From Lentisphaeria bacterium (GTDB lineage Bacteria; Verrucomicrobiota; Lentisphaeria; Victivallales; Victivallaceae), in the NCBI GenBank assembly GCA_900768505.1, contig CAAGED010000034.1, positions 1 to 57,687 on the forward strand: a stretch of 57,687 nt of DNA, given 5' to 3'. Under the pieces are notes generated by a model. It searched no databases, was not told the origin of the DNA, and worked only from the letters and a program-made list of their open reading frames with translations. Of the stretch, positions 17,289 to 27,326 are shown piece by piece (the stretch's first letter is position 1; each line of letters begins with the position of its first letter). Position numbers and translations under genes: made by a program.

Positions 17289-17957
17289 TTAGAACTGCAA
17301 TATCGGCCAGTTATTTTTTTCCGCTGCCCGCCGCAACAACTCGGAGGGATTCACCGCATAAGGGCAGCCAACCGACTCCATCACCGGCAAATCGTTAATA
17401 CTGTCACCGAAAAACGCCACCTTACTTATATCCAATTTGTGTCGAACCGCGTAATCCCTGGCCCAGCTTATTTTTCCGGCTCCGGCGGCATATACTCCTA
17501 CATATCGCCCGGAATAACTTCCTCCCAGCACCTCCAACTGCGTGGCCATCAACTCTTTTACCCCAAACGCCTCCGCCACCGGACGCGCCAGAACATCATT
17601 AGTGGAGGTCAAAATCGCCACCCGGCTGCCCCGTTGCAATAATACGGAAATCAATTGCTGCGCTCTGGCATAGATTTTATCCCGGACAAACCGCTCAAAA
17701 TGCTCCCTGGCCAACTCCTCCATTCTGGCAACCGAACGCCCCTTAAACTCCATCAGCTGAAACTTCATAAATTCATCAATATTCAAGCAGCCGTTGTTGT
17801 AATCCATAAAAAACTTATCCACCATACACATGGTATCACCGCCGGCCAACCCCTCCTCGACCACAAAACGTTTCCAGGAGACATCGCAATCATTATTTAT
17901 CAGGGTGTGATCCATATCAAAAATATACGCATCGCAGTTGAATTTTACCTTATCCAT
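17289..17957 (-). CDS. HAD-superfamily phosphatase (HAD-IB, SerB-like)
   Basis: 222-residue haloacid dehalogenase-fold hydrolase. Motif I is FDMDHTL (nucleophile and acid/base aspartates), motif II is ILTST, and motif IV is FFGDSINDLPVME. The helical cap between motifs I and II and the overall length resemble HAD-IB enzymes such as phosphoserine phosphatase-like proteins; the substrate is unknown. I choose the ATG at 17957. The longer frame from a TTG at 18068 would run through a terminator-like hairpin and add 37 residues absent from the family. It lies between secDF and the Memo-AMMECR1 gene. Confidence 0.85.
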   Translation of the reverse strand: MDKVKFNCDAYIFDMDHTLINNDCDVSWKRFVVEEGLAGGDTMCMVDKFFMDYNNGCLNIDEFMKFQLMEFKGRSVARMEELAREHFERFVRDKIYARAQQLISVLLQRGSRVAILTSTNDVLARPVAEAFGVKELMATQLEVLGGSYSGRYVGVYAAGAGKISWARDYAVRHKLDISKVAFFGDSINDLPVMESVGCPYAVNPSELLRRAAEKNNWPILQF

Positions 17958-17992
17958 AATAAAATATTTCCCATCCGTTACTTTTACAAAAA

Positions 17993-18041
17993 GATCCTCC
18001 GCGGCCGACACTGATAAAACAGCGCTCCCACGGAGGATACA
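17993..18041 (-). terminator. Terminator-like hairpin between secDF and the HAD gene
   Basis: On the minus strand an 8-bp outer stem, ATCCTCCG/CGGAGGAT, encloses an inner CGCTG/CAGTG stem with a TTTTAT loop and is followed by CTTTTTG. It sits shortly after the secDF stop, consistent with intrinsic termination and with a start for the HAD gene beyond it. Confidence 0.55.
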
Positions 18042-18082
18042 CTTTACATCAAAATATGACGTTTGCAAATTTTTTCAGTATT

Positions 18083-20638
18083 TTATTCCGCTTCAACAGG
18101 CTCTGCCGCATGGCTGATTTTCTGCTGACCGGTAAGGTTGCCAATCTTGCGGTGCCATACTGAAATAATCGGAGAAGCGATGAACAGCGATGAATAGGTT
18201 CCCACAATCACGCCAAACAGCATCACGATAACAAAATCGTTTACAGCAATACCGCCGAATATCGCCAAAATCACCAGAACCATCAAGGTTGTCAAAGATG
18301 TAAGTATAGTTCGGCTGAGCGTCTGATTCAAACTCAAATCAATAATCGACCGATACGGCGTATCCACCAGTAAACGGGCATTTTCCCGAATCCGGTCAAA
18401 CACCACAATCGTATCGTTGATCGAATAACCGATAATGGTCAGAATCGCCGCCACCACGTTCAAGGATATTTCACGTCCCATCAATGCGTAAATACCCATT
18501 ACAATTATCAAGTCGTGCAGCAAGGCGATAATCGCCGCCATCGCATAGGAAAATTCATAACGCAACGACACATAAAGCACAATTGAGATAAACGACAGGA
18601 TAACCGCGTAAATCGCATTGCGCGTGAACTCCTTGCCCACCAATCCACCAACGCTCATTTCATCCTCGCCGGAAAATCCCGCCTGCGGATACTCATTCTG
18701 CAATAAGGCCATAATTCGATCCTTAGGCGACTCCTTGGTAACTTTATTACCCAATTCCGGCTTGATTACATCGCCGCGCACCATCAATTCCAACTTCTTA
18801 TTGTCCACCGTCGAGGCACTGGTCTTATAACTTACCCGAACATCGGAAAAACCATTTTTACGCAACAGATCTTCCAGTTGTTTTTGCGGAATCACCTCTT
18901 TATAATCCATGCTGACAACCGTACCGCCGGTGAAGTCAACTCCCAGCAACGAATGTCCGCGAACGGCAAATACCGACAAACTTACCACAATCATCACTCC
19001 CGAAACCAACACCGCCCAACGGCTTACCTTCAGAAAATGAATATTCGGTGCACTCAACCAGTGGCACATCACTAATTTCTGTAGTTTGAACACCTGCGCA
19101 AAAATATCCAGCAGCAACCGCGTCAGGAACAATGCCGTAAACATACTTGTGGCAATACCGATACCCAACGTCAACGCAAATCCCTTGACTGCGCCACTGC
19201 CCACATTCAACAAAATCAACGCAATAAACAAAGTTGTAATATTGGCGTCAAAAACCGCCGTAAACGCCCGGGAATATCCCAGCTCAATCGCATTAAACAA
19301 CGACTTGCCGCTGTTCAACTCCTCCCGGATACGCTCAAATATCAACACATTGGCATCCACTGCCATACCGATTGTCAAAATAATACCGGCAATACCCGGC
19401 AAAGTCAACGTTCCGGAGAACGCCGCCATCGCGCCCAGCACCAGCACAATATTCACCGCCAGCGCCACCACTGCGGTAAATCCGGCCGCCAAATAATACA
19501 CCAGCATGAAAACCATAACCGTTATCAACGCCAAAATTCCAGCATAAATGCCGTTTTTCACGTTGTCCAACCCCAATGAAGGAGCGGTATCAAAAACCGA
19601 GGCAATCTTAATCTGGAACGGCAAATTTCCGCTGGAGAGGGCATTGGCAATATTCTCCGCATCCTCCCGGGCAAACTTTCCGTCAATGCTTGCCATGCCG
19701 CCGGTAATCGCCTCTCTGATATTCGGTGCGCAGTAGAGCTTGCCATCCAGTACAATTGCCAGCTGACGTGACACATTATTGCTGGTCACCCGGCTGAAAT
19801 CCTTCGCCCCGGTGGAGTTGAATTCCAGCGAAATCTTTCGCATTCCGTACTGGTCGGAAACCACTTGAGCTCTCTCCACATTCGAGCCATCCATCTGAGG
19901 CCGGATTTCCACCAGAAAATAATCACCCTTTTCACCCTTGCGGGCGGTGACTTCCTGCATAATTTCGTAGCCAACCGGCGGAACGTAGTTGCGCGGATTG
20001 GACAAATATTTACCAACCTCCGCCTGACTCTCCGGATGAACCAGACGAAAACGCAGTTTGGCGCTCATTTCAATCAAATTACGCAGCTTGACCTTCTCGT
20101 CTTTGGAGACAATTGGTGCTTTCAGGGAGATGAACTCATTCATCGGCGCAATTTCGGCCTCATAAATCTTCTGACTCTCCAGACGGCGACGCAAAATTTC
20201 AATCGCCCGGTCACGCGCCGCCTCTGGATTTTTCTCATATTCCTCGGCAAACTGCTTGTCCGGAATCATCTGCAGAACAAATTCAACACCGCCATTCAAA
20301 TCCAATCCCAAACGAATCGAACTGCTGGCCGCCTTGCGAATCGCCGCAATCGCGTCCCGGTTGTCCTGAATATTATCTCCTTTGATCATATCCTTAAGCT
20401 CAACACCGGAATTGTCCGCCACCGCCAGCAACGCTTCAGAAGGATACAACTGGGTTGATTCCTGATATGCTTTGGCCTTTTCAACCAGTTCAGGGTAAGC
20501 TGCATCCTGCTTATTCTTCAGCAGCGAACCCATTGTTACATAAAAATCCTGCGGAGTAAGCGGGTTGATTGACAGCGCAAAGATCAATATTACTACAAAA
20601 GCAATTATCAATCTCAGCAAGATCGGTTTTTTCTCCAT
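18083..20638 (-). CDS. secDF: Fused protein-export membrane protein SecD-SecF
   Basis: 851-residue fusion of the two RND-type subunits that use proton motive force to aid Sec-dependent export. The SecD half (about 1-500) has the periplasmic P1 head and the signature IILTIGMAVDANVLIFERIREE in TM4. The SecF half has VDFTGGTVVSM and ILTIIGYSINDTIVVFDRIREN. About twelve TM segments are present. Start at the ATG at 20638, with GGGAG 6 nt upstream; an earlier in-frame start at 20704 would run through a terminator hairpin. It follows yajC, its usual partner, across that hairpin. Confidence 0.95.
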   Translation of the reverse strand: MEKKPILLRLIIAFVVILIFALSINPLTPQDFYVTMGSLLKNKQDAAYPELVEKAKAYQESTQLYPSEALLAVADNSGVELKDMIKGDNIQDNRDAIAAIRKAASSSIRLGLDLNGGVEFVLQMIPDKQFAEEYEKNPEAARDRAIEILRRRLESQKIYEAEIAPMNEFISLKAPIVSKDEKVKLRNLIEMSAKLRFRLVHPESQAEVGKYLSNPRNYVPPVGYEIMQEVTARKGEKGDYFLVEIRPQMDGSNVERAQVVSDQYGMRKISLEFNSTGAKDFSRVTSNNVSRQLAIVLDGKLYCAPNIREAITGGMASIDGKFAREDAENIANALSSGNLPFQIKIASVFDTAPSLGLDNVKNGIYAGILALITVMVFMLVYYLAAGFTAVVALAVNIVLVLGAMAAFSGTLTLPGIAGIILTIGMAVDANVLIFERIREELNSGKSLFNAIELGYSRAFTAVFDANITTLFIALILLNVGSGAVKGFALTLGIGIATSMFTALFLTRLLLDIFAQVFKLQKLVMCHWLSAPNIHFLKVSRWAVLVSGVMIVVSLSVFAVRGHSLLGVDFTGGTVVSMDYKEVIPQKQLEDLLRKNGFSDVRVSYKTSASTVDNKKLELMVRGDVIKPELGNKVTKESPKDRIMALLQNEYPQAGFSGEDEMSVGGLVGKEFTRNAIYAVILSFISIVLYVSLRYEFSYAMAAIIALLHDLIIVMGIYALMGREISLNVVAAILTIIGYSINDTIVVFDRIRENARLLVDTPYRSIIDLSLNQTLSRTILTSLTTLMVLVILAIFGGIAVNDFVIVMLFGVIVGTYSSLFIASPIISVWHRKIGNLTGQQKISHAAEPVEAE

Positions 20639-20691
20639 CAACATCTCCCAAATTAAATTATATTGGCAACACTCTTTTTTAGGCGCAAAAA

Positions 20692-20718
20692 GACCGCCGG
20701 GCACGCTAGCCCGCGGTC
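20692..20718 (-). terminator. GC-rich hairpin with T-tract between yajC and secDF
   Basis: The stem GACCGC/GCGGTC, extended by GGGC/GCCC with one bulge, is followed on the minus strand by TTTTTG. It lies 22 bp after yajC and 54 bp before the secDF start, so it may partly terminate or attenuate read-through into secDF. Confidence 0.7.
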
Positions 20719-20740
20719 ATGCGCACTTATTATGGAAACA

Positions 20741-21124
20741 CTACTTGGCAGCCTGCTTATTGACCGCAGTTACGCCATTTTTCAATACTTCAATCTTGAC
20801 ATTGTTGGCAATCTCTACCACAAATGTATCATTCTTGACTTCCTCCAGGGTACCGAAAATTCCACAATTAAGCATAACCGGATCACCCTTGACCATGGCG
20901 TCAATCATCTGCGCCCGTTTCTTCATCTGCTTCTTATTGATGAAAATCTGAAATCCAATAAAAAGCGCTAAAATGATAAACAACGGCGCCATCGCCATCA
21001 ACCCCGACGCCTGCGGCTGCGCCGCTCCTTCGCCCGGAGCCGGTGCAGCAGTCGTTGCAGTTGTTGCCGTTGTAGCAGCGCCGCTGCCGCCTTCCGCCAG
21101 AATAATCAAATTATCAAAACTCAT
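20741..21124 (-). CDS. yajC: Preprotein translocase subunit YajC
   Basis: 127-residue single-pass membrane protein of the SecDF-YajC accessory complex. A short Ala/Thr/Pro-rich N-terminus leads into one TM helix (about residues 43-62). The YajC motif NKKQMKKRAQMIDAMVKGD and a small beta domain ending VLKNGVTAVN follow. The N-terminal low-complexity stretch is longer than in E. coli YajC. It sits directly upstream of secDF. Confidence 0.92.
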   Translation of the reverse strand: MSFDNLIILAEGGSGAATTATTATTAAPAPGEGAAQPQASGLMAMAPLFIILALFIGFQIFINKKQMKKRAQMIDAMVKGDPVMLNCGIFGTLEEVKNDTFVVEIANNVKIEVLKNGVTAVNKQAAK

Positions 21125-21292
21125 AAATACCTCTGATTGTTATATTTTATTTTTATTTTTTAATCATCGCGTCAATGCCCCCGGCCAATCCGGCTGCATT
21201 TTATCAAAAATACATCACATTCCACATAAAAACAAGTCTTTTTAAGCTGCTTTAACAATTTTTTTCAAAAAAACAACCTATATTTCTTATTT

Positions 21293-23395
21293 TTATTCTT
21301 CCACATGATCCAATTCGGCAATTATCTCCGCCGGCAATGGCTTTACCGAACAAATCAAACATTCGCCCTTACCAGGAGTTTTAACCTTGCTTCCAACTTT
21401 ACTGCCCAGCAATACTTCGCCCAATTTTGTGCGATATGAGAGGAAATTCCGATCCGGATTGCCATCCCATGCACCAAGCAGATAGAAAGTTTCACGTTTC
21501 TTGTCTGCAATATATTCCAGCTCAACCACGCTGCCGATAACCACGGCATCCTCAACCTTGACACCCACAAAGCTAATCGGCATAGTATTATTGATATCCC
21601 GTTCCAACTCCTGACGGCGGCGGCTGAGAAAATTACGGCGTTCCTTTGCCGCATCGTATTCGGAATTTTCCCGGAAGTCACCGTGCGCGCGGGCTGTCTT
21701 CAACGCCTCACGATTCTCCGGCACATGCACATTCACAATCATATCCAGCTCGTTAACCATCCGGCTGCGACTGCTGGCCGAGGTGTAAAACGGCTCATTG
21801 CGTTTAACCGCAGCAGCTTTTTCACCCTGCCCGGCCGCAAATTTACTGGCACCGCCACCCTCCAGATATTCCCGCATTTCCGGAGAAATACGGGAGAGTT
21901 TTACCAACAGGCTCTGGCATTCCGCCGTTGAAAATACAATCGCACCATGCAATGCTCCGGCAATCAAATCGGCATTCTTATCCGCCGCATTGATAATCTG
22001 CTGCTGAAAATCCTCTTTATCCAACAGCGATGTCTTCAATTCCCGATTAGTTGCCAGCCACGCCTTGGGCAGCGAACTCAAATTCAACGCCTTGACCACA
22101 TGGTCGATATTCACCACGCTGAGCATCTCCCGGGGCAGCTTCTTGCGGTTCTTCCAAATCCACAACAACAAATCCGCACTGATACTGCGCATTACCAGAA
22201 CCGTATCTTCCAGCAACTCCATATCCACACAACCGCTGAACGCATTCAGACAGCGCAACGGCAAACGCAGCATACAGCAGATAATATACTCTTCCTGAAA
22301 AATCGCCGCCGTCGCCTTCACCAGCGCATCCAGTTGCTTGACCGCAATATTGCCCCAGACTTCCAAACTCTCCAAACTGGCATCCGCTAAATTTGCCGGC
22401 CAGAACGGCGCCTTGCCAATCAACGGTGAAAAGGTCTCCTGCAGCATATTGTCCGGAATACCCGGTACAATTCCGGCAATTACCTGAGCCAGCAGTTTAG
22501 CCTCGCGATTAGCCACTTCCGGACGCAGATTTGTGAAAAATTTGGCAAACAACGCCACTTCCGACGCATTATATCTGGTATCTTCATTACCCTCCAGCAA
22601 CGTCTCCATCTCCTTGAGACTGCGGGCGTTGCAAGGACGACGCGATGCCCCCTTGCCGGAATCTCCGCTGGCACTCCACCATTGATTGAACTCATCTTCG
22701 CTGAATTCCGCCGGCACCATGTTCATCAACGCAAAACGGCGAATTTCATCCTCACCCATCGGCAACATACTGCGACGTTTGACAATCGCGGCGAAATCAC
22801 TGCCCTTCATACCCCGGCGACGCCCCGATTCAATCAAATTATATACTTCGTTATTACCATCAAAAAGAATTCCGTACTCCAGAATCCCTTCCAAAGGCAC
22901 CGCATAATTGCCGCCGCCGGGAATTCCGGAAAGCGCAATCGAGCCGCCAAAAGTATCCATATTAGTGATAATACCCCAGCGGTTGTCACCACGCAAGAAA
23001 ACCAATAAATTGTTCTTCAACTTCAGCAGGTTGTTGAAACGATGCACCACCTCCCGCGGCGCAACCGCATTATCCCGGCACCCCATGGCACGGATAAAGG
23101 CCGGCTTATTCAGGTACGGCGGCAGCAATTTGCGAATGGCCTCCGTCAACACCCGGCGCAAAACTGCGCCGTCCCGCATCTGCAAATTGGCCAATTCAAG
23201 GCAAAATCCAGCTCGCAAAACATCCAAGTCACCGTTTTCGTCCCAGGATTCCAGCAATAAATCCAATTTGCTCAAAACCTTTTCGTTGTTCATTACCGAG
23301 GGGCAGCGCAAATTCTGCAACAATGTTTCCAAACCACGCACGTTCGGCTCCGCCACCGCCTTGAGAATCAAATCTTCCAACAACATCTCATCCAT
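21293..23395 (-). CDS. Long GreA/GreB-family transcription elongation factor
   Basis: 700-residue protein. Only the last ~160 residues are GreA-like: a coiled coil with HGDFRENSEYDAAKERRNFL, whose acidic tip Asp/Glu pair would sit in the RNA polymerase secondary channel, followed by the FKBP-like C-terminal domain with VGVKVEDAVVIGSVVEL. The first ~540 residues are a helical extension without recognised motifs. Ordinary GreA has about 158 residues; chlamydial GreA has the same long form, which supports a PVC origin. Expected role: rescue of backtracked RNA polymerase. The extension's function is unknown. Confidence 0.85.
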   Translation of the reverse strand: MDEMLLEDLILKAVAEPNVRGLETLLQNLRCPSVMNNEKVLSKLDLLLESWDENGDLDVLRAGFCLELANLQMRDGAVLRRVLTEAIRKLLPPYLNKPAFIRAMGCRDNAVAPREVVHRFNNLLKLKNNLLVFLRGDNRWGIITNMDTFGGSIALSGIPGGGNYAVPLEGILEYGILFDGNNEVYNLIESGRRRGMKGSDFAAIVKRRSMLPMGEDEIRRFALMNMVPAEFSEDEFNQWWSASGDSGKGASRRPCNARSLKEMETLLEGNEDTRYNASEVALFAKFFTNLRPEVANREAKLLAQVIAGIVPGIPDNMLQETFSPLIGKAPFWPANLADASLESLEVWGNIAVKQLDALVKATAAIFQEEYIICCMLRLPLRCLNAFSGCVDMELLEDTVLVMRSISADLLLWIWKNRKKLPREMLSVVNIDHVVKALNLSSLPKAWLATNRELKTSLLDKEDFQQQIINAADKNADLIAGALHGAIVFSTAECQSLLVKLSRISPEMREYLEGGGASKFAAGQGEKAAAVKRNEPFYTSASSRSRMVNELDMIVNVHVPENREALKTARAHGDFRENSEYDAAKERRNFLSRRRQELERDINNTMPISFVGVKVEDAVVIGSVVELEYIADKKRETFYLLGAWDGNPDRNFLSYRTKLGEVLLGSKVGSKVKTPGKGECLICSVKPLPAEIIAELDHVEE

Positions 23396-23474
23396 AATTT
23401 TGAATTTCCGAATATTTTTTTATTTTTTCGGAGCGGAAGATTGCCTCCGCTCGCTTTTTTGAATTCTGAACAAA

Positions 23475-26036
23475 TCAACCCACAATGTTGACCAGCCTAC
23501 CTTTTACGCAAATAACCTTGCGTACCGGACGACCGCCCAACGCATTCTGCACCGCCTCGTCAGCCAACGCCAATTTTTCCATCAGTTCGTTGTCCGCATC
23601 GGCCGGCATCATAATTTTAGCCTTTGCTTTGCCGCAAAGCTGCACCAGAATCTCCACCTCATTTTCGATCAGGGCCGCCGGATCAAATTCCGGCCATTTT
23701 TCGTAGGCGATTGACTCGTTATGCCCCAAATACTGCCACAACTCCTCGCCTAAATGCGGCGCAAACACCGACAATAACTTGACAAAATTCTCTGCCGCAA
23801 CCCGGGGCATCCGCTCACATTTGCTGAACTCATTGACAAAAATCATCAACTGGCTAATCGCAGTATTGAATGAAAAATTATCTAAATCACTTGTAACCTT
23901 GCTGATGGTCGCATGCATAAGTTTATTCTGCTCCGGCGTCAATTCCATCTCCAAAACCGGAGTATCCACCACCATCCGGTATGAACGGCGCAGGAAGCGG
24001 AAAACCCCCTCGACACCCTTAGTGTTCCAGGGCTTGGTGGCCTCCAGCGGCCCCATAAACATTTCATAAAGGCGCATGGAATCCGCGCCATAATCCCGAA
24101 TCACATCGTCCGGATTGATGACATTCTTCAACGATTTGGACATCTTGGCCGGGAACTCCACCAAACGTTCGCCGGTAATTTTGCTGACCGGAAATTCGCC
24201 GCTGAGGTCAACATTATCCATCACCTGAAGCACGCCACGCTGATCTTTGTAGGATACGCCGAGAATCATCCCCTGATTAATTAGTTTTTTAAAGGGTTCT
24301 TTGGTTGTGACATATCCCAAATCAAAAAGCACCTTGTGCCAGAAACGGGCGTAAAGCAAATGCAATACCGCATGTTCCGCTCCGCCGACATACAAATCCA
24401 CCGGCATCCAGTAGCGCTCCTTGGCCGGATCCCACGCCTTTTCATCATTCTGAGGATCAATATAGCGCAAATAATACCAGCATGAACCCGCCCACTGGGG
24501 CATGGTGTTGGTTTCGCGGCGACCGCGGCGACCAGTTTTTGGATCAACGTAATTAACCCAATTTTCCGCCTTGGCCAACGGCGGTTCGCCGTTGCCACTG
24601 GGTTTGAAATCCGACATTTCCGGCAGTGTCACCGGCAACTCGCTCTCGTCAATTACCTCTACCGAGCCATCTTCATAACGCACTACCGGGAAGGGTTCGC
24701 CCCAATAACGCTGACGGCTGAAGAGCCAATCCCGCAATTTGTATTTAACTGACTTTCGTCCCAACCCTCTGGCCGCCAGATATTCCGTCGCCAGCGCCTT
24801 GGATTTCTCCACCGGCAATCCGTTAAGATTCAAGCCGTCACAATTAGCTGAACCCATCATTTCGCCATTGCCGGTCCAGCAGCATTTGCCGGCCAAAACC
24901 GCTTCAACATCCACTCCGGCGGCAGCGGCTTCCGCCGCATCCGGCCGAATAATGCAGATAATCGGCAAATTAAAAGTTTGTGCAAATTCAAAGTCACGGG
25001 TGTCATGCGCCGGAACCGCCATAATCGCTCCCGTGCCGTAGCTGACCAATACATAATCCGCAATCCAGATCGGAATCAAACGTCCGTCCACCGGATTAAC
25101 CGCATAACTGCCGGTAAAAGCACCGGTCTTCTCAGTCGAAAGTTCCGTGCGGTCCAAATCGCTCTTATGCGCCGCCGCCTCCCGGTAAGCGTTCACCCGA
25201 GTCCGTTCCTCCGGCGTAGTGATGGTGTCCACCAGCGGATGCTCCGGCGCCAAAACCATATATGTTGCTCCAAACAACGTATCCGGACGGGTCGTGTAAA
25301 CCGTAATTTTGCATCCTTTTTTCCCGGCAACCTCAAACTCTACCTCCGCGCCAGTGGATTTACCAATCCAATTGCGCTGCATCTCCTTGACCCCCTCCGG
25401 CCAATCCAATTCATCCAGATCGGTCAGCAAGCGTTCGGCATATTCCGTAATCCGCAACATCCACTGCTTCATCGGCTTGCGAATTACCGGATGATTGCCC
25501 CGCTCACTGCGTCCGTCAATTACCTCTTCATTGGCCAGCACCGTCCCCAAGGCGGGACACCAATTCACCGGCACTTCATCCACATAAGCCAGCCCCTTTT
25601 TAAAGAGCTGAATAAAAATCCACTGCGTCCACTTGAAATATTTTGTATCAGTAGTGTTCACCTCACGGTCCCAGTCATAACTGAATCCCAAGGCCTTGAT
25701 CTGACGACGGAAATTATTAATATTTTTTTCAGTAGTGATTGAAGGATGGGTTCCGGTTTCGATAGCGTACTGCTCCGCCGGCAAACCAAACGCATCCCAA
25801 CCCATGGGGTGCAATACGTTGAAATTACGCATCCGCTTGTAACGGCAGACAATATCCGTCGCAGTGTACCCCTCGGGATGTCCCACATGCAATCCGGCGC
25901 CGCTGGGATATGGAAACATGTCCAAAACATAATACTTCGGCTTGTCCGAAACATCCGGAGTCTTGAATGTTTTGTGCGTATCCCAGTAATCCTGCCACTT
26001 CTGCTCAATCGATTTGAAATCGTATTCAGAGGCCAT
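23475..26036 (-). CDS. leuS: Leucyl-tRNA synthetase
   Basis: 853-residue class I aminoacyl-tRNA synthetase that charges tRNA-Leu. The HIGH-type motif lies in PYPSGAGLHVGHPEG near residue 45, the KMSKS loop (KMSKSLKNV) near residue 631, and the CP1 editing domain between them with VPAHDTRD. The C-terminal anticodon-binding and Leu-specific domains are complete. Start at the ATG at 26036 with a GAGGG site; an earlier in-frame start at 26063 adds nine residues. Length is normal for bacterial LeuS. Confidence 0.97.
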   Translation of the reverse strand: MASEYDFKSIEQKWQDYWDTHKTFKTPDVSDKPKYYVLDMFPYPSGAGLHVGHPEGYTATDIVCRYKRMRNFNVLHPMGWDAFGLPAEQYAIETGTHPSITTEKNINNFRRQIKALGFSYDWDREVNTTDTKYFKWTQWIFIQLFKKGLAYVDEVPVNWCPALGTVLANEEVIDGRSERGNHPVIRKPMKQWMLRITEYAERLLTDLDELDWPEGVKEMQRNWIGKSTGAEVEFEVAGKKGCKITVYTTRPDTLFGATYMVLAPEHPLVDTITTPEERTRVNAYREAAAHKSDLDRTELSTEKTGAFTGSYAVNPVDGRLIPIWIADYVLVSYGTGAIMAVPAHDTRDFEFAQTFNLPIICIIRPDAAEAAAAGVDVEAVLAGKCCWTGNGEMMGSANCDGLNLNGLPVEKSKALATEYLAARGLGRKSVKYKLRDWLFSRQRYWGEPFPVVRYEDGSVEVIDESELPVTLPEMSDFKPSGNGEPPLAKAENWVNYVDPKTGRRGRRETNTMPQWAGSCWYYLRYIDPQNDEKAWDPAKERYWMPVDLYVGGAEHAVLHLLYARFWHKVLFDLGYVTTKEPFKKLINQGMILGVSYKDQRGVLQVMDNVDLSGEFPVSKITGERLVEFPAKMSKSLKNVINPDDVIRDYGADSMRLYEMFMGPLEATKPWNTKGVEGVFRFLRRSYRMVVDTPVLEMELTPEQNKLMHATISKVTSDLDNFSFNTAISQLMIFVNEFSKCERMPRVAAENFVKLLSVFAPHLGEELWQYLGHNESIAYEKWPEFDPAALIENEVEILVQLCGKAKAKIMMPADADNELMEKLALADEAVQNALGGRPVRKVICVKGRLVNIVG

Positions 26037-26105
26037 TTTTCCCTCACCTTTCACAAATATCAATAATTCTTACATCCTGATAATCATTTTTCAGTAAACA
26101 AGAAA

Positions 26106-26137
26106 CTGCCAGTTGCTCTTGCGTGTGCAACTGACAG
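26106..26137 (-). terminator. Terminator between fabH and leuS
   Basis: An 11-bp stem with one mismatch, CTGCCAGTTGC (26106-26116) and GCAACTGACAG (26127-26137), has T-rich flanks on both sides and lies 26 bp after the fabH stop. Confidence 0.65.
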
Positions 26138-26162
26138 CTCCATCTTTTTTCTTATCGCCGTT

Positions 26163-27146
26163 CTACCATTTAAGCAGCATCGCTCCCCAGGTAAGGCCGC
26201 CGCCAAAGGCGGTCAAAAGTACATAATCGCCTTTCTTGATCAAGTTCTGACGCACCATTTCATCCAGACAGATACCAATGGAGGCAGCAGAGGTATTGCC
26301 GTATCGATTCACATTGACGTAGACATGTTCCTCGGTAATATCCAGGCGCTGAGCCACTGCGGTTAGAATTCGATAGTTGGCCTGATGCGGCACCAGCCAG
26401 TTAATTTGTGAAGCATCCACACCGGAATCCGTCAGCACCTTGCGGCAAGCGCCAACCATCGCCCCCACCGCCAACTTAAAGACATCCTTGCCTGCCATCT
26501 TGATAAAATGCTGATGACCGGCCACCGTTTCAGCGGAAGCCGGATTGCGGCTGCCACCGGCCGGCAGACAGAGAATATCAGTATAATCGCCATCCGCACC
26601 CAAACTGCTGCTGACGATACTGCAATCATCCTCGGAACAATTCTCCAAAATTACCGCCGCGGCACCGTCGCCGAAAAGCACGCAGGTATTGCGATCACTC
26701 CAATCCGTGATTGCGGAAAGTTTTTCGCCGCCGATGATCAGCATATACTTGATATTTTTATTGGTTGTCATCAATGAACGGGCAACCTCAATGGAATAAA
26801 GCAACCCGGAGCAGGCCGCTTCCAAATCGAAACAAAACGCCCCTTTGCTCCCCAGACGCTTCTGCAAAATGCAGGCAGTATTGGGGAATACATGATCCGG
26901 AGTAACCGAGGCAACGATAATTCCATTTAATTCTTCCCCGGAGATACCGGCCATATCCAAAGCCCGCACCGCCGCATTGTAGGCTAAATCGCTGGTAGCC
27001 TGATCCGGTGCGGCAATATGACGCTCCTCAATACCGGTACGGGTTTTAATCCATTCATCACTGGTTTCGACCATTTTTTCCAGATCCGCATTGGTCAAAA
27101 CCTTGTCCGGCACATACGAACCGGTGCCAATAATTTTTGCTCCCAT
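26163..27146 (-). CDS. fabH: Beta-ketoacyl-ACP synthase III
   Basis: 327-residue condensing enzyme that starts fatty acid synthesis from acetyl-CoA and malonyl-ACP. The catalytic triad is clear: Cys112 in EAACSGLLY, His254 in VPHQANYRI and Asn284 in RYGNTSAAS. The GGGLTWGA motif at the C-terminus is typical of FabH. Start at the ATG at 27146 with AAGGAG 9 nt upstream. It follows plsX, as in many bacteria. Confidence 0.96.
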   Translation of the reverse strand: MGAKIIGTGSYVPDKVLTNADLEKMVETSDEWIKTRTGIEERHIAAPDQATSDLAYNAAVRALDMAGISGEELNGIIVASVTPDHVFPNTACILQKRLGSKGAFCFDLEAACSGLLYSIEVARSLMTTNKNIKYMLIIGGEKLSAITDWSDRNTCVLFGDGAAAVILENCSEDDCSIVSSSLGADGDYTDILCLPAGGSRNPASAETVAGHQHFIKMAGKDVFKLAVGAMVGACRKVLTDSGVDASQINWLVPHQANYRILTAVAQRLDITEEHVYVNVNRYGNTSAASIGICLDEMVRQNLIKKGDYVLLTAFGGGLTWGAMLLKW

Positions 27147-27326
27147 AAAAAATAACTCCTTTAACGGCGGACAAACCACCTTTATAAATCCGCCATTTCC
27201 GGCGCAGAATTAAATTCTTTTTTATACTGACCAGAATTCAGCTTGCGCCTCCCTCGGCCACCTGTCATATCAGTAAAATGCCAACGCATTCGTTCTTTGC
27301 GGAAACAAACGCATCTTTATTTCAAC

